From: Aliivibrio_A sp016764915
GTDB lineage: Bacteria > Pseudomonadota > Gammaproteobacteria > Enterobacterales > Vibrionaceae
Reading direction: 5' to 3'
NCBI GenBank assembly: GCA_965224595.1
Contig: OZ245058.1
Span: 2,294,001-2,358,000 of the forward strand
DNA: 64,000 bases
Both the position numbers and the translations under genes were made by a program. The notes beneath the pieces were generated by a model that did not search any database, had not been told where the DNA came from, and was given only the letters and a program-made list of their open reading frames with translations. This document shows positions 58,064 through 64,000 of this stretch, in pieces (positions within the stretch are counted from its first letter, which is position 1; every line of letters starts with the position of its first letter).

Positions 58064-60661
58064 TTAAGCTTTAGATTGAAAAATCACGGTATCTGCTTTT
58101 TCGGTGTATTCAGCCATTTTATGGAAATTTAAATAACTGTAAGTATCCGCCGCAGTAGCATCAAGTTGTTTTGCATACTCAATGTACTCTTCAAACGTTG
58201 GTATACGTCCAAGAATTGCACCGACAGCAGCAAGTTCTGCTGAAGCTAAGTATACATTTGCGCCATTACCTAAACGGTTAGGGAAGTTACGAGTAGAGGT
58301 CGACATAACAGTAGACGCATCTCCAACTCGTGCTTGGTTACCCATACACAGTGAACAACCTGGTGTTTCAACTCGAACCCCAACTCGGCCAAAGATACCG
58401 TAATAACCTTCAGCAATTAGTTGATCTCTGTCCATCTTGGTTGGCGGAGCAATCCATAAACGAGTTTCTAACTGACCAGCATGTTTATCTAACAGTTTAC
58501 CAGCAGCACGGAAGTGGCCGATGTTAGTCATACAAGAACCGATGAAAACTTCATCAATGTTGGTTCCTTGTACTTCTGAAAGTAGACGAGCATCATCTGG
58601 ATCATTTGGTGCACACAGAATCGGCTCTTTAATATCAGCAAGATCGATCTCAATAACATGAGTGTACTCAGCATCAGAATCAGCAGACATCAATTCAGGG
58701 TTATCTAACCACTCTTGCATTCCAATAATACGGCGTTCAATCGTACGAACATCACCGTAGCCTTCTGAGATCATCCACTTCAACATGACAATGTTTGAGT
58801 TTAAATACTCTGTAATAGACTCAGGAGAGAGCTTAACCGTACAACCCGCAGCAGAACGCTCTGCAGATGCATCAGAAAGCTCAAACGCTTGCTCAACTGA
58901 AAGATGCTCAACACCTTCAATTTCTAATACTCGACCAGAGAATTCGTTGATCTTACCTGCTTTTTCAACAGTGAGAAGACCTTGCTTAATTCCGTATAAA
59001 GGAATGGCATGTACCAAGTCACGAAGCGTAATACCTGGTTGCATCTCACCTTTAAAACGAACCAAGATAGACTCAGGCATATCAAGTGGCATAACACCTG
59101 TTGCCGCTGCAAATGCAACTAAACCAGAACCCGCTGGAAACGAAATACCAAGCGGGAAGCGCGTATGTGAATCTCCGCCTGTACCTACGGTATCTGGCAG
59201 TAACATACGGTTCAACCAAGAGTGAATAACACCATCACCAGGACGTAGCGATACACCAGAACGATTCATAATGAAATCAGGCAGTGTGTGGTGTGTCTTT
59301 ACATCAATCGGTTTTGGATAAGCTGAAGTGTGACAGAATGACTGCATAACAAGGTCGGCTGAAAAACCAAGACAAGCGAGATCTTTAAGTTCATCACGTG
59401 TCATTGGTCCTGTTGTATCTTGTGAACCAACCGTTGTCATCTTAGGTTCACAGTATGTACCAGGACGAATGCCTGTTACCCCACACGCTTTACCAACCAT
59501 CTTCTGAGCAAGGGTATACCCTTTACCTGTGTCAGCAACTTCTAACGGACGACGGAAGACTTCTGAGTCAGGTAGGTTTAGAGCAGTTCGAGCACGTTCG
59601 GTTAGACCACGACCAATGATCAAAGGGATACGACCGCCAGCACGAACTTCATCAATCAGAACTTCAGTTTTCAATGAAAATTCAGAAATGGTTGCGCCTG
59701 TCGCGTGATCGGTCACTTTACCTTCAAACGGGTAAACATCGATCACATCACCCATATTCAATTTAGTCACATCAACTTCGATTGGCAGTGCGCCGGCATC
59801 TTCCATCGTATTAAAGAAGATAGGAGCAATTTTCCCACCTAATACATAACCGCCAGCACGCTTGTTTGGTACGAATGGGATGTCATCGCCCATATACCAA
59901 AGCACAGAGTTCGTTGCTGACTTACGAGAAGAACCCGTACCAACCACATCACCGACATAAACAAGTTGGTGGCCTTTCTCTTTAAGCTCTTCAATTTGCT
60001 TGATTGGACCGAGTGATCCTTCTTGATCTGGTGTAATGCCGTCACGAGCAATTTTTAGCATTGCCAATGCATGTAGTGGGATGTCAGGGCGAGACCATGC
60101 ATCCGGAGCCGGAGAAAGGTCATCAGTATTTGTTTCGCCAGTCACTTTAAATACAGTAAGAGTAATTTTTTCTTGCAGTGCAGGTTTTGATAAGAACCAA
60201 TCCGCATCAGCCCAAGATTGGAGAACCTGTTGAGCTGAAGCATTACCAGATTTTGCTTTCTCTTCTACATCATAGAATGCATCAAACATGAGAAGAGTAT
60301 GTGATAGTGCTTTTACAGCAATTGGTGCCAAGAGTGCATCGTCTAGAAATGAGACTAAAGACTCAATGTTGTATCCGCCTTGCATTGTACCTAGTAGTTC
60401 AGTCGCTTTTTCACGACTCACTATTGGAGATGTAGCTTCGCCCTTAGCAACTGCTGATAAAAAACCAGCTTTAACATATGCGGCTTCATCTACGCCTGGT
60501 GGGATACGGTTTTCTAGAAGGTCTAAAATAAACGCTTCTTCACCTTTTATTGGATTTTTGACAAGCTCAATTAGAGCTGCTACTTGTTCTGCATTTAGAG
60601 GTTGAGGTACAACCCCTTCAGAAGCACGTTCTTCGACGTGTTTACGGTAAGCTTCAATCAC
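58064..60661 (-). CDS. acnB: Aconitate hydratase B
   Basis: 865 residues. It isomerises citrate and isocitrate in the TCA cycle and can bind mRNA as an apo-protein. The N-terminal HEAT-like domain, then GDVVGTGSSRKSATNS, and the Fe-S cysteines in FIGSCMTNIGH and PGCSLCMGNQARV identify AcnB. The start is a GTG at 60661 with AGAGGA upstream. The terminator is the phage attachment site. Confidence 0.97.
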   Translation of the reverse strand: MIEAYRKHVEERASEGVVPQPLNAEQVAALIELVKNPIKGEEAFILDLLENRIPPGVDEAAYVKAGFLSAVAKGEATSPIVSREKATELLGTMQGGYNIESLVSFLDDALLAPIAVKALSHTLLMFDAFYDVEEKAKSGNASAQQVLQSWADADWFLSKPALQEKITLTVFKVTGETNTDDLSPAPDAWSRPDIPLHALAMLKIARDGITPDQEGSLGPIKQIEELKEKGHQLVYVGDVVGTGSSRKSATNSVLWYMGDDIPFVPNKRAGGYVLGGKIAPIFFNTMEDAGALPIEVDVTKLNMGDVIDVYPFEGKVTDHATGATISEFSLKTEVLIDEVRAGGRIPLIIGRGLTERARTALNLPDSEVFRRPLEVADTGKGYTLAQKMVGKACGVTGIRPGTYCEPKMTTVGSQDTTGPMTRDELKDLACLGFSADLVMQSFCHTSAYPKPIDVKTHHTLPDFIMNRSGVSLRPGDGVIHSWLNRMLLPDTVGTGGDSHTRFPLGISFPAGSGLVAFAAATGVMPLDMPESILVRFKGEMQPGITLRDLVHAIPLYGIKQGLLTVEKAGKINEFSGRVLEIEGVEHLSVEQAFELSDASAERSAAGCTVKLSPESITEYLNSNIVMLKWMISEGYGDVRTIERRIIGMQEWLDNPELMSADSDAEYTHVIEIDLADIKEPILCAPNDPDDARLLSEVQGTNIDEVFIGSCMTNIGHFRAAGKLLDKHAGQLETRLWIAPPTKMDRDQLIAEGYYGIFGRVGVRVETPGCSLCMGNQARVGDASTVMSTSTRNFPNRLGNGANVYLASAELAAVGAILGRIPTFEEYIEYAKQLDATAADTYSYLNFHKMAEYTEKADTVIFQSKA

Positions 60662-60882
60662 GACTTATTCCTCTCATTGCGGTTTACCCCTAATGGATAA
60701 ACATCCTTGGAACATTATTGGTAAGTATAATCATCTGTTTTTTTCATGTTTATTCCATAACACTTTTTGAAAAACAGATTAAAAGATCGTACTAAACCAA
60801 AACAGTGGGGGTAGATTATAGCAAATTTAACTTAAAATTAAAATCTGATCCTTTTGATCAACATATGACTAAAGCCGCATTT

Positions 60883-63222
60883 TTACAGAGTCTTACCTAA
60901 AATAAGATAGATAGAATTGTAATTTTTTTCTGTTCTTCCATACGCTAAAAGAATTGGGCCGATAGGGGATTTAATACCAGCAAAAAGCGAACCGGCAGTG
61001 TATAAATTTGCATCATTCATGACTGTTTTCCCACTCCAGACTCCCCCGTACTCAAGAGTTGCCCCCATATATATTGGTGACTCGAAAATTCCAAAATCAT
61101 TATCCATCACTTTATATCGATAGGTTAAACTACCAAAAATCAGATTTTCACCGGATAAACTATCCTTAGGCGTACCGGACAATCTCATAAACCCGCCAAG
61201 CTCATTGGGCTCTAATACTAGCCTCTCTTGTTCTTTATTTTCGACAATTCCGTACTCTGCATAACCGACTATAGTATGGCGTCCAAAGGAGGCTGCTTTA
61301 CTTGCTTTAACAGAAAATTCAACCACAGTATCTTTACCTGGATTTGATACCGTAGAGCTTGCGGTATCATGCGAGTAAAGATACTCTGCCATCAATAAAT
61401 GACCTTTACTTGGTAGTGTAAAATCGTCAAGAGTATCTAAGCGATATTGGAGAAATGCACCTTCTCTTTTGTAATCGGCATTTAAATCAGAGTACCCCGA
61501 TAAAGTTGCCTCTCCATCGGTATAACGAACCCCAAGTCTAATATCCTGCCAAAGGTAATGCTGAGATCCAACAGCTGCTTCAATCGCCATCTCTTCATAG
61601 TTTATCGATAGAAAGTTTTTCGTAGACTCTAATGATGGATCCGCTCCAGAGTAATTTTTATTTTCAGAGCTATAGTTACCTTTCAATACAGTAAAAAAAT
61701 CTTGCTCTGAAAAGTACGGTGTATACAATTCTACAAACGCTAATTTGTCACTTCCAATTTCAAATCCTGTTCTTACCTCTGAGCCAATATTATTCAATCC
61801 GGTAATATTTACATCCGTAAAATTAATCGACATACCAAGTGAATATTTACTATTGTTATTAAAGTCATCTTCTAATGAAAATCGAAAATCAAGATAGTTC
61901 GGTCCCCACTCTTTCTCTTTAACGTTAACGGTTAGTGTCGTTTTTTCTTCATTTTCATATTGGTAGTTATAAGTGATTTTTTCAAAACGATCCAAAACAT
62001 AAAGGTTTCGAATGCTGGCTTCGAGTTCATCAATAGTAAACTGCTCCCCCTCTTCAATACCTAAACGGTTTAATAACAACTCATCACTATATTGACTACT
62101 GTTGTTTAGCGCTATATTGGTAACGGTGAGATCATCTCCAAATTTTAACTTGGCTTTTCTCCTTGTTACTTCACTTTTATACTCATCATAATCTGCGATA
62201 GAAAGTGATAATCCCTCTAATTTTTTCGATTGCTGTTTTGCAGATTGATAACCAAGTAATAACGCTTGATTCATTATTTCAAACTGAGCAGTGTCCATCT
62301 TCCCAACATCAGGTTTCAATAATATGTCGTTTTCTGACAGTAGCTTTCCTTGCTCAGCAGTACTCTTCTTTACCATATAGTTAGTAAGCTGGTTCATCAC
62401 CGACAAATAGCTCGATATCTGGTCTTCATCTTTGTAGTCACTACCAATATCAACGGCAATAATAATGTCAGCTCCCATCGCTTTTACAACATCGACTGGC
62501 ATGTTATTAACGATTCCTCCATCAACCAATAAACGTCCTTGGTATACAGTAGGAGGCAAAGCACCAGGTACAGACATACTCGCCATCATTGCGACAGTCA
62601 GATCACCATGATCAATAACCACTGCTTCGAGTTTTTCGATATCAGTGGCCACAGCTCTAAACGGAATGGCTAAACGATCAAAGCTATCTACACTTGCTAA
62701 ATTACCGTGTGACTGACGTAAAATCTTAGTCATTGTTTGGCCTTGCACCACCCCTTTAGGCACTTTAATCCCATCTAAGCCAACCCCAAGATCTGTACGG
62801 ATTTGATACCTATCTTCATACACTTTGTCTCGAACTTTTCTTTCTCCGCGTTCTACCGAGTCATTAAAACCACTATTCCAATGAGTAGTATCAATTAAGG
62901 CCTCAATCTCTTGCACACTTTTACCTGATGCATATAAGCCACCAATAAAAGCGCCCATACTGGTGCCCGCAATATAGTCCACTGGGATTTTCATCTCTTC
63001 AAGTGCTTTAATAACACCAATATGAGCGGCACCCTTAGCACCACCTCCGGCGAGAACCAAACCTATTTTTGGACGTGAGTTTTCTGATGATTCAGCATGA
63101 AGCTGCTGAGTATAAAAACAGAACAATATTCCAAATAAAAATAACTGAGTAGGCAATGGTTTTAATCGAAATGAAAGATATGAGATATGCACAGATAGTC
63201 CTTTAAAATGCATGAGGTACAA
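60883..63222 (-). CDS. Patatin-like phospholipase with POTRA and beta-barrel domains (PlpD-type, type Vd)
   Basis: About 770 residues. Signal-like hydrophobic segment near residues 25-43 (QLFLFGILFCFYTQQLHA). The patatin domain has the oxyanion loop AGGGAKGAAHIGVI, the nucleophile elbow GTSMGAF and the catalytic Asp in VDGGIVNN. A POTRA-like part follows (about 370-440), and a C-terminal 16-strand barrel (from about 450) ends with an aromatic-free but otherwise typical ...SIYLILGKTL. It is expected in the outer membrane with a lipase domain exported or cleaved. Start uncertain: ATG 63222, ATG 63213 or the GTG at 63192, which has the best AAAGGA. Confidence 0.85.
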   Translation of the reverse strand: MYLMHFKGLSVHISYLSFRLKPLPTQLFLFGILFCFYTQQLHAESSENSRPKIGLVLAGGGAKGAAHIGVIKALEEMKIPVDYIAGTSMGAFIGGLYASGKSVQEIEALIDTTHWNSGFNDSVERGERKVRDKVYEDRYQIRTDLGVGLDGIKVPKGVVQGQTMTKILRQSHGNLASVDSFDRLAIPFRAVATDIEKLEAVVIDHGDLTVAMMASMSVPGALPPTVYQGRLLVDGGIVNNMPVDVVKAMGADIIIAVDIGSDYKDEDQISSYLSVMNQLTNYMVKKSTAEQGKLLSENDILLKPDVGKMDTAQFEIMNQALLLGYQSAKQQSKKLEGLSLSIADYDEYKSEVTRRKAKLKFGDDLTVTNIALNNSSQYSDELLLNRLGIEEGEQFTIDELEASIRNLYVLDRFEKITYNYQYENEEKTTLTVNVKEKEWGPNYLDFRFSLEDDFNNNSKYSLGMSINFTDVNITGLNNIGSEVRTGFEIGSDKLAFVELYTPYFSEQDFFTVLKGNYSSENKNYSGADPSLESTKNFLSINYEEMAIEAAVGSQHYLWQDIRLGVRYTDGEATLSGYSDLNADYKREGAFLQYRLDTLDDFTLPSKGHLLMAEYLYSHDTASSTVSNPGKDTVVEFSVKASKAASFGRHTIVGYAEYGIVENKEQERLVLEPNELGGFMRLSGTPKDSLSGENLIFGSLTYRYKVMDNDFGIFESPIYMGATLEYGGVWSGKTVMNDANLYTAGSLFAGIKSPIGPILLAYGRTEKNYNSIYLILGKTL

Positions 63223-63311
63223 ATTATAAATTCAGACTACCCGATTGATAATAAGATATAAAGATGAATAGCGCATTTCTCTGTGTCATTTGACTCAAGT
63301 TTTTAAAATAC

Positions 63312-63380
63312 CGTGGAATGGACGGGACTTTCTAACACCTTGAGAGCAACACGTCCCCCGGCGTGACAAGCCGGTATCCA
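63312..63380 (-). pseudogene. Decayed tRNA-Asp copy
   Basis: TGGACGGGACT and CCCCCGGCGTGACAAGCCGGTAT repeat parts of the intact tRNA-Asp at 63555-63631 with one change. The T-arm region between them is replaced by unrelated bases, and the 5' half is missing. It cannot fold as a tRNA; it looks like the remnant of a tandem copy broken by insertion. Confidence 0.7.
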
Positions 63381-63390
63381 CTGACTAATA

Positions 63391-63493
63391 AGTGAGTGGT
63401 TATTTGCTTGAGCAAGTGTCCATAGCATGGACGCTATGATCAAGCCTCCATGGATGGATACACGGCGTCTTGCTATGCAAATAATCACTCATT
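63391..63493. repeat. Large imperfect palindrome beside the tRNA remnant
   Basis: The left arm AGTGAGTGGTTATTTGCTTG (63391 on) matches the reverse complement of the right arm ending CAAATAATCACTCATT (to 63493) at about 21 of 26 positions. Inside are smaller hairpins (GTCCAT/ATGGAC) and TCCATGGATGGA. It could be a mobile palindromic (MITE/REP-like) insertion that broke the tRNA copy. Confidence 0.6.
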
Positions 63494-63515
63494 GGCTCAT
63501 CATTTTATACAGACG

Positions 63516-63546
63516 AAAAAAAACCTGAATCGTTAGATTCAGGTTT
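63516..63546 (-). terminator. rrn operon terminator
   Basis: AAACCTGAATC/GATTCAGGTTT stem with a 4-base loop, followed on the minus strand by eight Ts, just downstream of tRNA-Asp. Confidence 0.92.
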
Positions 63547-63554
63547 CTCAAATA

Positions 63555-63631
63555 TGGCGGAGTGGACGGGACTCGAACCCGCGACCCCCGGCGTGACAGG
63601 CCGGTATTCTAACCAACTGAACTACCACTCC
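63555..63631 (-). tRNA. tRNA-Asp (GTC anticodon)
   Basis: 77 bases. Minus strand begins GGAGTGGTAGTTCAGTTGG, has the anticodon loop CCTGTCACG (GTC), a T-loop GGTTCGAGTCC, and encodes the 3' CCA. The acceptor stem GGAGTGG/CCACTCC pairs perfectly. It lies at the end of the rrn operon, the usual place in Vibrionaceae. Confidence 0.96.
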
Positions 63632-63742
63632 GCAGTGTCTATTCAGCTAAAAGCTATTACTATAATAAAACGTTTACCGCTTTATTTTTGCTTTCATCTC
63701 TTACTTTAAATAAAAAGCTAAAAATATGAAAACTAATTTAAA

Positions 63743-63860
63743 GCCTGGCGATGTCCTACTCTCACATGGGGAGACCCCACACTACCATCGGCGCTACTGC
63801 GTTTCACTTCTGAGTTCGGCAAGGAATCAGGTGGGTCCACAGCGCTAAGGTCGCCAAGCA
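63743..63860 (-). rRNA. 5S ribosomal RNA
   Basis: About 118 bases. Minus strand starts TGCTTGGCGACC and ends GGACATCGCCAGGC, with the conserved CCGAACTCAGAAGTGAAAC in the middle. Terminal stem GCTTGGCGA/TCGCCAGGC is present. Confidence 0.96.
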
Positions 63861-63971
63861 AATTCTTACAATTCGGAAAGTTTCTTAGTAATCGACTAAA
63901 TTTTAAAGTTCTAAAACACACACTTAAGCGCTCATCTATCTGAATCCGAACAAAACCACTTGGGTGTTGTA

Positions 63972-64000
63972 TGGTTAAGCCTCACGGGCAATTAGTACCA
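63972..64000 (-). rRNA. 23S ribosomal RNA, 3' end only
   Basis: The minus strand TGGTACTAATTGCCCGTGAG followed by GCTTAACCAT is the conserved 3' end of gammaproteobacterial 23S rRNA. The rest lies beyond the window. Order 23S-5S-tRNA-Asp on the minus strand. Confidence 0.9.

Noticed and set aside
1..64000. CRISPR array
   Set aside because: No series of regularly spaced identical repeats was seen; the repeats present are two-copy flanks, operators and attC sites.

Overview
The chromosomal backbone points to a marine gammaproteobacterium of the family Vibrionaceae, most likely Aliivibrio/Vibrio. The evidence is the low G+C look, the linkage tyrS / erpA / hemL / rsmC / fbpABC / glnK-amtB / yacL / acnB, an rrn operon ending 5S-tRNA-Asp, and VCR-like integron attC sites. 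The genus call rests on gene content and order, not on a database match.

Layout. (i) 1-5131 is an accessory block holding a hypothetical gene, an integron-type attC site, a three-gene ABC-three-component (ABC-3C) defence operon and a second attC. It is framed by flank A (1-215) and flank B (4957-5131). (ii) 5147-22802 is core chromosome: tyrS, an M23 peptidase, an RND efflux pair, erpA, hemL, an AI-2E-type permease, rsmC, fbpABC (ferric iron uptake), glnK-amtB and yacL. (iii) 22897-58036 is a complete ~35 kb prophage between yacL and acnB, bounded by a 19-bp direct repeat that is the acnB terminator. (iv) 58064-64000 is core again: acnB, a patatin/beta-barrel protein, a decayed tRNA-Asp copy, and the distal end of an rrn operon (tRNA-Asp, 5S, 3' end of 23S, all minus strand).

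The prophage is a mosaic temperate myovirus. It has a P2-type control region (Int, repressor C, Cox, Ogr activator) and a P2-type head and tail-completion set (Q, P, O, N, M, L, R, S). Its contractile tail and baseplate are Mu-type (sheath, tube, gpN-, gpP-, gp45-, gp46-, gp47- and gp48-like proteins). The replication initiator resembles plasmid RepA rather than the P2 HUH protein A. Late genes seem to share a palindromic operator seen twice, once between the divergent O and P operons and once before the lysis operon. The tail-assembly gene carries a -1 slippery heptamer leading into a GpE-like frame, as in P2 E/E'.

Two accessory loci sit in the prophage. Between lysis genes and portal there is a serine resolvase with a candidate res site, followed by a complete retron: an ncRNA with visible a1/a2 and a long msd hairpin, an RT, a PtuA-like ATPase and a PtuB-like HNH nuclease. 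Between the tape-measure gene and attL there is a second accessory block of five genes (three probable PD-(D/E)XK proteins and two DUF2971 proteins). Its flanks A' and B' are inverted copies of those around the block at 1-5131, and it contains an attC closely related to the one at ~1 kb. The two blocks are therefore the same locus with different cargo. The simplest reading is that the window starts just inside the end of a second, related prophage (integrated beside tyrS in opposite orientation), and that this prophage family exchanges defence cargo, partly as integron cassettes, between conserved flanks.
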